A stretch of DNA of 15,804 bases from an archaeon (GTDB lineage Archaea; Hydrothermarchaeota; Hydrothermarchaeia; JALTZZ01; JALUTC01), in assembly GCA_027051265.1 (NCBI GenBank), contig JALTZH010000107.1, positions 1-15,804 on the forward strand, in the 5' to 3' direction. Positions 6,862-14,860 of the stretch are shown here, piece by piece. The stretch's first letter is position 1. Every line of letters starts with the position of its first letter. The notes beneath the pieces are model-generated. The model was not told the origin of the DNA and did no database searches. It saw nothing but the letters and a program-made list of their open reading frames with translations. The translations under genes and the position numbers were made by a program.

Positions 6862-7869
6862 CTAGGAGAATTTCCTGGATTTCCAAGCTTTTGGGTAAAT
6901 GTTTCTTGGCATTATTACTCTCTCAACTTTAACAGCAATACCTTTTTTTCTACGCATTATTTCATCTGAACTGAGTAAAGCTTTTCCTATCGCAACTAAC
7001 TCGTTCTTTAATGTCATAATAGCAACTGTTGATCCTCTTTTAATATCTTTTTCAATCATACATATACCTGGAACAGCTAGATTGGCACCATGACAAACAG
7101 CTGAAACTGCAGAATCTTTTATAAAAATCCAAGGTAAATGTGAAACTGCAAACTCAACTGGAAGTATTACCTTTCTCAATAACTCTTCTTTTCCGGTTTC
7201 TTTCCAAATATCGTAAGCATCTTTTAAATCATGTAACCTAACCATATTGTTTTCCTCTGTAAAGTTTCCAACTCTTGTTCTTCTAAGTTCTTCCATATGA
7301 GCACCTATACCCATGTATTCTCCAAGATCACTTATCAATTTTCTAACATAAGTACCGGCTTCACATCTTATTCTAAATAAAACGTCTCTGTTATCAACTT
7401 CAAGTATCTCGAATAAATATATAGTTCTTACTCTTAATGATCTCTTAACCGCTGATTTTAAAGGCGGTCTCTGATAGATTTTCCCGGTAAAGTATTTAAC
7501 TGCACGTTTTAAATCTTTAATGGAAAAATCATCATGAAAATGTGCAACACATACGTATTCTTTTCCAGCTTGTAATAGAGTTGTTAAAACTTTTGTAGAT
7601 TCCTCTAGAGCTACTGGTAATATCCCTGAAACTTTTGGGTCGAGTGTTCCTCCATGACCTGCTCTTTTTACATTTAATATCTGTTTAATCCATGTAATAA
7701 TCTCATGACTTGTTGGGCCTCGTGGTTTATCTAGGTTGACGACACCATATCTAATATGTTCCGTTATACTTCTATCTTCAGGCTTTTTACCAAAATTGAA
7801 ATCCGTTTCACTTTCTTCTAAAACTATAGCGTTTTTTCTTTTATCTTCGAACAATTTCTCAATCTTCAT
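6862..7869 (-). CDS. cbf5: tRNA/rRNA pseudouridine synthase, Cbf5/TruB type (H/ACA RNP catalytic subunit)
   Basis: Isomerises uridine to pseudouridine in rRNA, guided by H/ACA RNAs together with Nop10, L7Ae and Gar1, and in archaea can also modify tRNA position 55 without a guide. 335 residues. The TruB catalytic domain has [11 protein letters not shown] (46-56) and the catalytic aspartate D77 in [23 protein letters not shown] and [12 protein letters not shown] are further family motifs. The C-terminal PUA domain (about 245-320) includes [10 protein letters not shown]. Its start overlaps the end of the L14e gene by 11 bases, the classic archaeal L14e-cbf5 pair. It converges with radC over a 75-base gap containing T-rich runs but no clear hairpin. 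Confidence 0.96.
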   Translation of the reverse strand: MKIEKLFEDKRKNAIVLEESETDFNFGKKPEDRSITEHIRYGVVNLDKPRGPTSHEIITWIKQILNVKRAGHGGTLDPKVSGILPVALEESTKVLTTLLQAGKEYVCVAHFHDDFSIKDLKRAVKYFTGKIYQRPPLKSAVKRSLRVRTIYLFEILEVDNRDVLFRIRCEAGTYVRKLISDLGEYMGIGAHMEELRRTRVGNFTEENNMVRLHDLKDAYDIWKETGKEELLRKVILPVEFAVSHLPWIFIKDSAVSAVCHGANLAVPGICMIEKDIKRGSTVAIMTLKNELVAIGKALLSSDEIMRRKKGIAVKVERVIMPRNIYPKAWKSRKFS

Positions 7870-8101
7870 CTTTTATTCCGGCTTGTTCAAAAGCTTTAAT
7901 TATTTCTTCTTTTGAAGCATTTTTGGATATATCTAGCTTTATATTTGTTGGTTCTAAATGTTTTATGTTACATCTTCTTCTCTTAACTTTTGGACCATCA
8001 ATTAATACAAAATTCTTATCTATGATATCGATAACAACACATTTTCTACCAGCTTCTCTTCCGGCAGTTTTAACACAGACTCTTCCTATTTCTATTACCA
8101 T
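7859..8101 (-). CDS. rpl14e: 50S ribosomal protein L14e
   Basis: An 80-residue large-subunit protein found in archaea and eukaryotes. The KOW-type SH3 barrel covers about residues 1-65: [18 protein letters not shown], then [18 protein letters not shown] with the KOW-like strand-loop. A short helical tail follows. I place the start at the ATG at 8101, not at the TTG four codons upstream (8113), because GGTGAT (minus strand, 8110-8105) lies four bases ahead of that ATG and the protein then starts where family members do. The gene overlaps cbf5 by 11 bases and is probably co-transcribed with it. Divergent from NAC. Confidence 0.93.
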   Translation of the reverse strand: MVIEIGRVCVKTAGREAGRKCVVIDIIDKNFVLIDGPKVKRRRCNIKHLEPTNIKLDISKNASKEEIIKAFEQAGIKDED

Positions 8102-8104
8102 AAT

Positions 8105-8110
8105 TATCAC
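8105..8110 (-). promoter_or_regulatory. Shine-Dalgarno box GGTGAT of L14e
   Basis: GGTGAT, part of the perfect complement of the archaeal 16S 3' end, four bases before the ATG at 8101. The same box and nearly the same spacing occur before Sec61-beta (12721-12726), which supports both start choices. Confidence 0.7.
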
Positions 8111-8120
8111 CAATAATTGT

Positions 8121-8135
8121 TAAAAAGTATAAAAA
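8121..8135. promoter_or_regulatory. TATA-like box between L14e and NAC
   Basis: TAAAAAGTATAAAAA lies midway in the 48-base gap between the two divergent starts: about 27 bases from the L14e ATG and about 20-23 bases from the NAC ATG. One box, or two overlapping boxes, may serve both genes. The NAC message would be leaderless or nearly so, as no Shine-Dalgarno box precedes its ATG. Confidence 0.4.
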
Positions 8136-8149
8136 ACGAAAAAATTATT

Positions 8150-8494
8150 ATGTTTGGAAAGATAAACCCGAGAGATTTAAAACGGTTTATGAAACAATTT
8201 GGTATAAATTTTAAAGAAATCAATGCAAAAGAGGTTATAATTGTCATGGATGATAAGGATATAATAATTAAAAATCCAAATATTATTCAAACAACATTTC
8301 AGGGACAAAAATTATATCAAATTTACGGTGAAGAAGAAATTAGAGCTAAAGAAACTTATTCTGAGGAAGATATAAGATTCGTTGCAGAACAAACAAATAC
8401 TAGTATTGAAGTTGCAAAAAAAGCACTGAAAGAGGCAAAAGGTGATATAGCTAAAGCAATACTTTTAATACAAGAGGGTAAAATAAAGCAATAA
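8150..8494 (+). CDS. nac: Nascent polypeptide-associated complex protein (archaeal alpha-NAC)
   Basis: A 114-residue ribosome-associated chaperone that forms a homodimer in archaea and meets nascent chains at the exit tunnel. It begins MFGKINPRDLKRFMKQFGI, the usual archaeal NAC opening with its basic ribosome-binding helix. The NAC beta-barrel (about 17-60) has KEVIIVMDDKDIIIKNPNI and the FQGQKLYQIYG segment. A C-terminal UBA domain (about 73-112) reads YSEEDIRFVAEQTNTSIEVA and then ALKEAKGDIAKAILLIQEG. I chose the ATG at 8150. The TTG at 8117 would add eleven residues not seen in the family and would leave no room for a promoter. Downstream it faces the convergent RFC-L gene across 226 bases. 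Confidence 0.93.
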   Translation: MFGKINPRDLKRFMKQFGINFKEINAKEVIIVMDDKDIIIKNPNIIQTTFQGQKLYQIYGEEEIRAKETYSEEDIRFVAEQTNTSIEVAKKALKEAKGDIAKAILLIQEGKIKQ

Positions 8495-8548
8495 TGCTTC
8501 GTTTCTACTTAATTTTTAAAATCTTTTGGAATTAGGTTTCTTTCTTAG

Positions 8549-8661
8549 ATTGATAATAGATTTAAAGAAACTTATGAAGAAGACTAGAAAAGGTTGTTAT
8601 AAAAGATGACATAAAAGACCTTAAAAACAAAATTGAAAAGAGTGAAAGGATACGATTCTGA
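8549..8661 (+). pseudogene. Possible decayed coding sequence between NAC and RFC-L
   Basis: The 226-base gap 8495-8720 holds no intact gene. Two short open stretches in different frames read like broken protein: IDNRFKETYEED (8549-8584, then a stop) and VVIKDDIKDLKNKIEKSERI (within 8587-8658, then a stop). The base composition is also richer in G than the nearby spacers. Together they suggest a small charged helical protein lost by frameshift. I cannot name the family. Confidence 0.25.
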
Positions 8662-8720
8662 AATAAATTAACCCCTAAAAAATTTGCAGTAGAATATTTA
8701 ACAATTAAAAGTAAAGTAAC

Positions 8721-10076
8721 TCACTTAAAATATTTTCCGAGAGTCGTTTGTCTATCTTTTTTTTCTTTCTCTTCTCTTTTTTCTTTTCTTTTAACGATTA
8801 CTTTCCTTTCTTTCTTAACCTCTTTTTCAGCAAAAATTTTTTCCACGATATTTTCATCCTTCAACAATATCTTAGCGTTTTCTTTTGAAAGTTGAAATTC
8901 TCTAACGAAACGTTTTGCAAAATCAATATCTCTTCTCAGACGTTCCTCAACGATTGGTAATAGTTCATGTATTATATACCTTATGGAAAAGTGTACTCCT
9001 CTCTTTTTTAATTTCTGAGCAATAGGTACTTTTTTTTCATACTCTTCTTTTCTTTTTGAGAGAAGTTTAAATACCTCAGGATACGAGTATCTTGTGAATT
9101 TTCTATACGCTTTATCTTTAGCCATTGCAACTCCTGCTGACATTAGTTCCGTAGCATATGATAGAAATGCAAAGTCCTGTCTCTTATATATTCTGCCTAA
9201 AAATATATCAGCACGTGATACATAATCATAAGCTCTTACTATTTCATCTATCTTTTCGTATTCTTTAGGAATATTTTCAACTATCCATGCAAGTAACGTC
9301 TCGGGTTCTTCATCTATTTGCATCATGGCTATTCTTGCTTTGTTTATTGTTTCTGCTTTAAATATTCTTGCAAGTACTTCAAATATCTGCAACTGTCTAT
9401 CTCTATAAGATATGAGATCCACATCTTTTATCGTTATCTTTTTTCTTCCTATAGCAATTGCTTCCAGATCATTTATTGCTGATCTCAGATCTCCTTGTGC
9501 TCGACTGGCTATTATTTGCAATGCTCTTAGATCATAATCTATCTTTTCACTTCTACAAATGTTCTCCAACGCTTTAACAATATCCGTTACAGATAATTTT
9601 TTAAATTCTATCATCATAGCCTTATCTCTTAAAGATTTTGGTAACGAATAAGCATCGTTTGCTATCAAAATAATCGGCTGTCTTGTTTTCTTTATTATCT
9701 CTTCTATGGCTTTTGCACCACCTATATCCTCTCTTGCGTGTAATCCATCCACTTCATCCAAAATTATTATTCTTCTTTCATCAAACAATGTTTTAGAAGA
9801 AGAAGCTTCACCTATTATTCTTTTCAAAATTCTATAAGTTCTCGTATCTGATGCGTTTAACTCTATTTTTTCATATCCAAATTCGTTGGCTAAAGCATAA
9901 GCAGCACTTGTTTTCCCAACACCTGGAGGGCCGTGGAGTAGGACTGCCTTGTATTTAGGAATTCCTTTTTTCCACTCAAGAATCCACTTTCTTAACGTTA
10001 TGATAGCATCTCTGTTACCAACTATATCACTTAACTTCTTTGGTCTGTATTTTTCAACCCATGGTAGTTTATTCAT
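8721..10076 (-). CDS. rfcL: Replication factor C large subunit
   Basis: The large subunit of the clamp loader that opens PCNA rings on DNA during replication and repair; it works with four copies of RFC-S, not encoded here. 451 residues. The AAA+ module has the opening PWVEKYRPKKLSDIVGN, Walker A HGPPGVGKT (P-loop lysine K55), Walker B ILDEVDG (D107, E108), and the sensor-1 region ILIANDAYSL. A helical collar follows (about 220-400). A charged Lys/Glu-rich linker (418-441) leads to a C-terminal PCNA-interacting peptide, QTTLGKYF (443-450), nearly at the last residue. RFC-S lacks such a tail, which settles the subunit. Start ATG at 10076 fits the family. It diverges from a small membrane protein gene over 33 bases. 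Confidence 0.96.
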   Translation of the reverse strand: MNKLPWVEKYRPKKLSDIVGNRDAIITLRKWILEWKKGIPKYKAVLLHGPPGVGKTSAAYALANEFGYEKIELNASDTRTYRILKRIIGEASSSKTLFDERRIIILDEVDGLHAREDIGGAKAIEEIIKKTRQPIILIANDAYSLPKSLRDKAMMIEFKKLSVTDIVKALENICRSEKIDYDLRALQIIASRAQGDLRSAINDLEAIAIGRKKITIKDVDLISYRDRQLQIFEVLARIFKAETINKARIAMMQIDEEPETLLAWIVENIPKEYEKIDEIVRAYDYVSRADIFLGRIYKRQDFAFLSYATELMSAGVAMAKDKAYRKFTRYSYPEVFKLLSKRKEEYEKKVPIAQKLKKRGVHFSIRYIIHELLPIVEERLRRDIDFAKRFVREFQLSKENAKILLKDENIVEKIFAEKEVKKERKVIVKRKEKREEKEKKDRQTTLGKYFK

Positions 10077-10109
10077 AATAATATTTGTTATCCTTTTTTT
10101 AAGTTTCTT

Positions 10110-10487
10110 ATGAAATTTGATCTGCTAAAGGTAGGAGTTTTTTTGATTGGAATTTCACTTCTTATAATTTCTTCGATAATTGTATTGGTATATTTTAAAA
10201 CACTTAGATATGAAAGCATACGAAGTTTTACCACAGCTGTTTGTGATTATGAAAACAACGTGATCATAATTTATGCAAGAGAAGATATAAAAGATGTTAA
10301 GATAATCGATATAAATAATAACACGTATTGTGCCTTTGGTTATATAAAAAGACAGAACAACGAAATATGTAAAATAAATGTCTCAAAATCTACTATATAT
10401 CTATTAATATATGATAATAATAAAAAAGTTGTAAAATGTTACAAACCAAAATATATCAAACCTCCTCCACCGACTATTAGTGATTAA
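10110..10487 (+). CDS. Small membrane-anchored protein with outward cysteine-containing domain, unknown function
   Basis: 125 residues; I do not recognise the family. One strongly hydrophobic segment (about 8-28) near the N-terminus, preceded by few charges and followed by FKTLRYESIR, suggests a single-pass anchor. The rest (about 35-115) is rich in alternating hydrophobic and polar residues such as NNVIIIYAREDIKDVKIIDI, as in a beta-sandwich. It has four cysteines (C45, C74, C87, C110), and three potential N-glycosylation-type sites NNT and NVS can be read. It ends in KPPPPTISD. The domain would lie outside the cell if the N-terminus is inside, and two disulfides are possible. It sits between RFC-L (divergent) and VAT (same strand, 45 bases on) and may share no function with either. 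Its codon use is like the neighbours. Confidence 0.7.
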   Translation: MKFDLLKVGVFLIGISLLIISSIIVLVYFKTLRYESIRSFTTAVCDYENNVIIIYAREDIKDVKIIDINNNTYCAFGYIKRQNNEICKINVSKSTIYLLIYDNNKKVVKCYKPKYIKPPPPTISD

Positions 10488-10532
10488 TTTCATCAAAAAA
10501 TTACGTTAAACGTTAAATTTAAATAAATTAAT

Positions 10533-12719
10533 ATGCCAAAAGAAATAGAACTAAGAGTTGTAGAAGCATTACAAAACGATGTTGGAAAAGGGATCGTAAG
10601 AATAGATACGCAATCAAGAAACCTTTTAGAAGTTAGTGTTGGAGATGTTGTTGAAATAATAGGTAAAAGAGCAACCGTTGCTATCGTGTGGAAGGCTCAT
10701 GTTGAAGATGAAGGTTTAGGTATAATAAGGATGGACGGAACCACAAGATATAATGCGAAAGTTTCTATTGGAGATAGAGTAAAAGTTAGAAAAGCAAACG
10801 TAAGAGAAGCAAGAACCGTTATTTTAGCCCCATCACAATATCTTAGATTCTCACCTGGATTTAACGAATTCATAAAGAAAAGAATAATTGGTAGACCTGT
10901 GATTAATGGTGATCTATTAACCCTAGGCGTTTTAGGTACAAATTTAAACTTTACCGTTGTTAAAACAATACCAGCAGGTCCTGTTAGAATTACCGATATG
11001 ACAGAGGTTATAATAAGAGAACAACCAGCAAGAGCAAGACCTAGAGTTGAAAATATTACATATGAAGATATTGGTGGTTTAAAAGAGGAATTGCAAAGAA
11101 TTAGAGAGTTAGTTGAACTTCCATTGAAATATCCAGAACTCTTTGAAAAATTAGGAATAGAACCTCCTAAAGGTGTTCTACTCTACGGACCTCCAGGCTG
11201 TGGAAAAACGTTGATAGCGAAAGCGATAGCTAATGAAACCAATGCATACTTCATATCAATTAATGGTCCGGAAATAATGAGTAAATTTTACGGAGAATCG
11301 GAAGAAAACTTAAGAAAGATTTTTAAAGAAGCTGAAGAAAATGCACCTTCTATTATATTTATTGATGAAATAGATGCAATTGCTCCTAAAAGAGATGAAG
11401 TTCATGGTGAAGTAGAGAGAAGAGTTGTTGCTCAACTCTTAGCTCTAATGGATGGTTTAAAACCAAGAGGAAGAGTTGTCGTAATAGCTGCAACCAATAG
11501 ACCAGAAGCTTTAGATCCAGCATTAAGAAGACCGGGAAGATTTGATCGTGAAATATACATAAAAGTTCCGGATAGAAATGGAAGAAAAGAAATATTACAA
11601 ATACATACGAGAAATATGCCTCTAGCTAGTGATGTAAACCTAGATGAGATAGCAGATGTTACACATGGATTTACCGGTGCAGATATTGCTGCGTTATGCA
11701 AAGAAGCTGCAATGCAAGCGTTAAGAAGAATTTTACCAAAGATTGATTTTGAATCTGAAACAATACCTCCAGAAGTTTTAGAGGAACTAAAGGTAACAAG
11801 AGAAGATTTTCTAAACGCTCTTAAAATGGTAGAACCATCAGCTATGAGAGAGGTAAGAGTCGAAATACCGAACGTTAGATGGTCAGATATAGGTGGTCTT
11901 GAATATGTTAAACAGGAACTTCGAGAAGCTATAGAATGGCCATTAAAATATCCTCAATATTATCAAAAAATAGGTATAAAACCACCTAAGGGAATATTAC
12001 TCTACGGTCCACCTGGAACTGGGAAGACGTTGTTAGCAAAAGCTGTTGCAACTGAATCACAGGCAAATTTCATAAGCGTTAAGGGACCAGAGATATTGAG
12101 CAAATGGGTTGGTGAATCGGAAAAAGCTATAAGAGAAATATTTAGACGTGCTAAACAAGTTGCTCCTTGTGTAATATTCTTCGATGAAATAGATGCCATA
12201 GCATCTTATAGAGGATACGAAACTGGTACAAGAGTTACTGAAAGAGTTCTAAATCAATTGTTAACGGAAATGGACGGAATTGAAGAATTACATGGAATTG
12301 TTGTACTTGCAGCTACGAATAGACCAGATTTACTTGATCCAGCGTTACTACGACCAGGTAGATTTGATAAGCTAATTTTGGTTCCAATGCCTAATAGAGA
12401 AGAAAGATTAGAAATATTTAAAGTTCATACAAGAAACATGCCTTTATCAGAAGATGTTGATCTGAGCAAGTTATCAGAATTAACCGATGGATACGTTGGA
12501 GCAGATATCGAAGCAATATGTAGAGAAGCTGGATTGCTTGCTTTGAGAGAAGCTATAATGAACAAGATAAGTATTGATAAGATGAAAGTTAGAATGGATC
12601 ATTTCGAATTAGCAATGAAGAAGATAAAGCCATCGATACCTAAAGAAACAATGAAGTTCTACGAGATGTTTAGGAAGAAATTTGAAATAAAGGAAGAAAA
12701 ACTTGTATATACTTATTAA
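10533..12719 (+). CDS. VAT/Cdc48-type AAA ATPase
   Basis: A 728-residue hexameric double-ring unfoldase, relative of p97, that feeds proteins to the proteasome or frees them from complexes. The N-domain (1-180) comprises a double-psi barrel beginning [19 protein letters not shown] and a second subdomain. D1 has GPPGCGKT (219-226, K225) and IIFIDEID (274-281); D2 has GPPGTGKT (492-499, K498) and VIFFDEID (547-554). Both second-region-of-homology motifs with arginine fingers are present (RRPGRFDR near 332-339, LRPGRFDK near 606-613). Pore loops read KFYGES in D1 and KWVGES in D2, so both rings carry aromatic residues as in archaeal VAT. The C-terminus VYTY is close to, but not an exact, HbYX proteasome-docking motif. 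It leads an apparent operon with Sec61-beta one base after its stop plus ribosome box. Confidence 0.97.
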   Translation: MPKEIELRVVEALQNDVGKGIVRIDTQSRNLLEVSVGDVVEIIGKRATVAIVWKAHVEDEGLGIIRMDGTTRYNAKVSIGDRVKVRKANVREARTVILAPSQYLRFSPGFNEFIKKRIIGRPVINGDLLTLGVLGTNLNFTVVKTIPAGPVRITDMTEVIIREQPARARPRVENITYEDIGGLKEELQRIRELVELPLKYPELFEKLGIEPPKGVLLYGPPGCGKTLIAKAIANETNAYFISINGPEIMSKFYGESEENLRKIFKEAEENAPSIIFIDEIDAIAPKRDEVHGEVERRVVAQLLALMDGLKPRGRVVVIAATNRPEALDPALRRPGRFDREIYIKVPDRNGRKEILQIHTRNMPLASDVNLDEIADVTHGFTGADIAALCKEAAMQALRRILPKIDFESETIPPEVLEELKVTREDFLNALKMVEPSAMREVRVEIPNVRWSDIGGLEYVKQELREAIEWPLKYPQYYQKIGIKPPKGILLYGPPGTGKTLLAKAVATESQANFISVKGPEILSKWVGESEKAIREIFRRAKQVAPCVIFFDEIDAIASYRGYETGTRVTERVLNQLLTEMDGIEELHGIVVLAATNRPDLLDPALLRPGRFDKLILVPMPNREERLEIFKVHTRNMPLSEDVDLSKLSELTDGYVGADIEAICREAGLLALREAIMNKISIDKMKVRMDHFELAMKKIKPSIPKETMKFYEMFRKKFEIKEEKLVYTY

Positions 12720-12720
12720 T

Positions 12721-12726
12721 GGTGAT
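12721..12726 (+). promoter_or_regulatory. Shine-Dalgarno box GGTGAT of Sec61-beta
   Basis: GGTGAT begins one base after the VAT stop codon and sits five bases ahead of the ATG at 12732. It allows translation of the second gene from the VAT message. Confidence 0.7.
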
Positions 12727-12731
12727 AATTT

Positions 12732-12899
12732 ATGGTTAAGAGGAAAGATCGTCCATATTTACCAAGCTCAACTGCAGGAATAATAAGGTATACCGATGTC
12801 GAGAGTAAAGGTCCAAAGATAAAACCCGAACATGTTATAATCGGAACCTTAGGTCTTGTTCTATTTGTTATTCTACTGAAAATGGGCTTCATAATCTAA
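12732..12899 (+). CDS. Preprotein translocase subunit Sec61-beta (SecG-type)
   Basis: A 55-residue tail-anchored subunit of the archaeal SecYEG/Sec61 channel. It reads MVKRKDRPYLPSSTAGIIRY in the cytosolic part, matching the archaeal Sec61-beta pattern with the conserved S-T-A-G-I-I/L-R-Y/F. KIKPEHVIIGTL then leads into one membrane helix (about 35-54, ending LKMGFII). It is well below 100 codons and easily missed by gene finders. The start is fixed by the ribosome box at 12721-12726 and by the family's N-terminus. It lies 12 bases after VAT and one base before the next gene, so the three are probably one transcript. Confidence 0.95.
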   Translation: MVKRKDRPYLPSSTAGIIRYTDVESKGPKIKPEHVIIGTLGLVLFVILLKMGFII

Positions 12900-12900
12900 A

Positions 12901-13239
12901 ATGGAACTGGAAAATATCTTCAACACATTAATTCTTGAACTTAAAAGAAAAAAGAATTATAACGTTAAAGATGTTGAAAGGATATGTCTAACAATACTTG
13001 AAGAATATCTAAAGAATGAAGAAAAAAAATTAAAGATTTTAAGAGAATTTTATTATACATTAAGCGAGATCGAAGAAATAATTTCATATGGAAATAAATT
13101 ACCAGCTGAATTAATGTTTAGAATTGATACTTATCTGTTAATAATGGAAATATTCGCAGAAATAACTAAGGATTATCTGTTGAAAAAAAAGATCACAAGA
13201 ATAATATTGTTAAGAAATAGAAAGAGAAAATATTTTTAA
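12901..13239 (+). CDS. Helical 112-residue protein of unknown function in the VAT-Sec61-beta operon
   Basis: Its ATG lies one base after the Sec61-beta stop, so translation is probably coupled. The protein is all helix by appearance, with strongly charged amphipathic segments at about 1-16, 22-58 and 66-102, and a very basic C-terminus (LLRNRKRKYF). It has no cysteine pairs or membrane segment and no motif I can name with confidence. The pattern FYYTLSEIEEII, then FRIDTYLLIMEIFAEITKDYLL, then KKITRIILL distantly recalls the helical A-domain of archaeal GINS (Gins51/15-type) proteins, which also end such a domain with a basic 'R/K-K-I' helix. The length would suit an A-domain without the small B-domain. 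This is speculation from helix pattern only. Confidence 0.75.
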   Translation: MELENIFNTLILELKRKKNYNVKDVERICLTILEEYLKNEEKKLKILREFYYTLSEIEEIISYGNKLPAELMFRIDTYLLIMEIFAEITKDYLLKKKITRIILLRNRKRKYF

Positions 13240-13258
13240 TTTTTGCTTTAAATTTTTA
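13232..13258 (+). terminator. T-rich tract after the VAT operon
   Basis: Runs of T (ATTTTTAATTTTTGC then AAATTTTTAG) span the stop codon and the 20-base gap before the converging gene. Archaeal RNA polymerase stops at such oligo-T tracts without needing a hairpin, so this is a plausible end of the plus-strand transcript. Confidence 0.4.
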
Positions 13259-13259
13259 G

Positions 13260-14642
13260 TTAAGAGAAATTTAGTTCTTTTTCAGCTTCTTTTAATAAAT
13301 TTTCTGCGAATGTTTCTAATTCTGATAAACGTTTCCTATCTATTGCTTCAACCGTTAATCTTATCAACGGCGAAGTATTGGAAGGTCTCAATATAAACCA
13401 TCCATCTTCAAATATAACTTTAACACCATCAGTTGTATCAATTGTATAACCTTTCTTAAGAAGTTTCTCCTTTATATTTTCTACAATTTTAAATTTTATC
13501 CTATCATCGTATCTAAAATTCTTCGTAATATTCGGATAAGAAGGTATTTGATCAACAATTTCGGATAATTTTAAATCGTTTTTGCTTAGAATCTCTGCCA
13601 ATCTTAGGACAACGAGTAAAGGATCATCAAAGTAATAAAAATCTGCTAGGAAAAAGTGACTTGAGAGTTCGACACCTAATCTCGCCTTATATTTTTTCAT
13701 AGCTTCTGTTATAAAAACATCTCCTACTCTAACCCTATAAATTTTAACACCAAGCTTTCCGAGTTCTTGTTCTAATATCATTGAACATGATACGTTAGCA
13801 ACTACGTTAAGCTCCTTTTTATCCTTAAGCATATCCTTTGCTATTATTATGGCTACCTTTTCATTAGGGACAACTCGTCCTTTATCATCAACAATTATGA
13901 CACGGTCACCATCACCATCAAATCCAGCTCCAAAATCTAGATTAAGACTTCTAACAATCTCTTTAAGTTGATAAAGACTCTCATCCGTAGGCTCAGGATC
14001 TCTACCTGGAAATCTACCATCGGGTTGAGCATTTAGTGATATTATATTTAAACCAAATTCTCTAAGTATATATGGAGCAACAACGCTTTGTGCACCGTTA
14101 CCACAGTCGATAGCTATGTTAAATTCCTTTTCAATACTTATCTTTTTCGAAATATATTCGTAATATTTTCTGATAATGTTTTGATTCTCTATCTTATATA
14201 TGTTTCCAATTTTATCCCAATCAACTAATCTAAATTTTCCGGAATAAAATATTTCCTTAATTTTCTGGTTTTCTATGGTATATCCAGTTCCGTCTGAATG
14301 TCTAAATCTTATCCCGTTAAATTCTGGAGGATTATGGCTAGCGGTTATATATGCACCGGAATCATAATCCCCTACAAATACTTCAAAGTTGAAAAGAGGA
14401 ATGGGTAAGAGAGTAGAATAGTATATTTCTACACCAGTAGAAGCTAAACCTGAAATAAATGCATGCTGCAATATTTCACTACTGGTTCTATTATCTCTAG
14501 CAACAAATACTTTCGAATCCTTGTCTAAAAATGTACCATACGCATATCCAATTCGAACCATAACATCAGGCGTTAAATCTTTGCCAAATATTCCTCTTAT
14601 ATCATATGCTCTAAAAATATGCTCTAGTTCACTTAGTAACAT
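13260..14642 (-). CDS. Phosphomannomutase/phosphoglucomutase
   Basis: Interconverts hexose-6- and hexose-1-phosphates, feeding UDP-glucose and mannose-nucleotide synthesis. 460 residues, four alpha-D-phosphohexomutase domains. The active-site phosphoserine is S102 in TASHNPP, the Mg site is DGDGDR (242-247), and the C-terminal phosphate loop is RPSNTSP (419-425). FRAYDIRG near the start and EPTDESL (218-224) resemble the bacterial AlgC-type PMM/PGM rather than GlmM. The sugar-binding loop reads GVELSSH (323-329), where GGExSGH is usual, so one glycine is a serine. I chose the ATG at 14642. An ATG 24 bases upstream (14666) overlaps a TATA-like ATTAAATA (14668-14675), which is placed about 29 bases ahead of 14642 and so suits a leaderless message from the second ATG. 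GalU at 4929-5783 could use its product. Confidence 0.93.
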   Translation of the reverse strand: MLLSELEHIFRAYDIRGIFGKDLTPDVMVRIGYAYGTFLDKDSKVFVARDNRTSSEILQHAFISGLASTGVEIYYSTLLPIPLFNFEVFVGDYDSGAYITASHNPPEFNGIRFRHSDGTGYTIENQKIKEIFYSGKFRLVDWDKIGNIYKIENQNIIRKYYEYISKKISIEKEFNIAIDCGNGAQSVVAPYILREFGLNIISLNAQPDGRFPGRDPEPTDESLYQLKEIVRSLNLDFGAGFDGDGDRVIIVDDKGRVVPNEKVAIIIAKDMLKDKKELNVVANVSCSMILEQELGKLGVKIYRVRVGDVFITEAMKKYKARLGVELSSHFFLADFYYFDDPLLVVLRLAEILSKNDLKLSEIVDQIPSYPNITKNFRYDDRIKFKIVENIKEKLLKKGYTIDTTDGVKVIFEDGWFILRPSNTSPLIRLTVEAIDRKRLSELETFAENLLKEAEKELNFS

Positions 14643-14667
14643 ATGAATATAACTTTTTATTAACATT

Positions 14668-14675
14668 TATTTAAT
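14668..14675 (-). promoter_or_regulatory. TATA-like box of the phosphohexomutase gene
   Basis: ATTAAATA on the minus strand, centred about 29 bases before the ATG at 14642. It would put the transcript start at or within a few bases of that codon. The alternative ATG at 14666 touches the box, which argues against it. Confidence 0.45.
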
Positions 14676-14769
14676 AGAACAGTGATTAAAGTAGAGAGAA
14701 GAATCGTTAGAATTACTTTTATTAAGCTTTTTCAGATCATTAGCATTGGAACTGATTTTTATCTTTCCA

Positions 14770-14820
14770 TTACAACGTCGCTAAGAAGCCTTGCTCTTCA
14801 AAAGCGGGGGGATGAAGGTG
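14770..14820 (+). mobile_element. Remnant of an IS200/IS605-type right end (TnpB 3' end and hairpin)
   Basis: The sequence TTACAACGTCGCTAAGAAGC contains a TAA in the frame of P-L-Q-R-R, as at the end of a TnpB gene. Straight after comes a hairpin: CCTTGCT (14789-14795) pairs with AGCGGGG (14803-14809) using two G-T pairs around a 7-base loop, followed by GGATGAAGG. Archaeal IS200/IS605 elements commonly end in a hairpin of the form CCCCGCTCTTCAGAGCGGGG followed by GATGA, which is also the end of their guide (omega) RNA. The upstream tnpB body is missing apart from unclear traces. A partial second copy lies at 4850-4880. Identification is by pattern memory, without an alignment. Confidence 0.5.
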
Positions 14821-14860
14821 CAATGGCAATTGAAACGTTTATATAGATTATAAATAATTT

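Noticed and set aside
11432-12199. Antisense open frames within the VAT gene
   Set aside because: They mirror the conserved AAA motifs on the other strand and have no ribosome box or codon bias; the VAT reading is unquestionable.
12708-12719. HbYX proteasome-docking tail on VAT
   Set aside because: The end is V-Y-T-Y, with the tyrosine third from last rather than second from last, so the strict motif is not met. It may still dock but I do not claim it.
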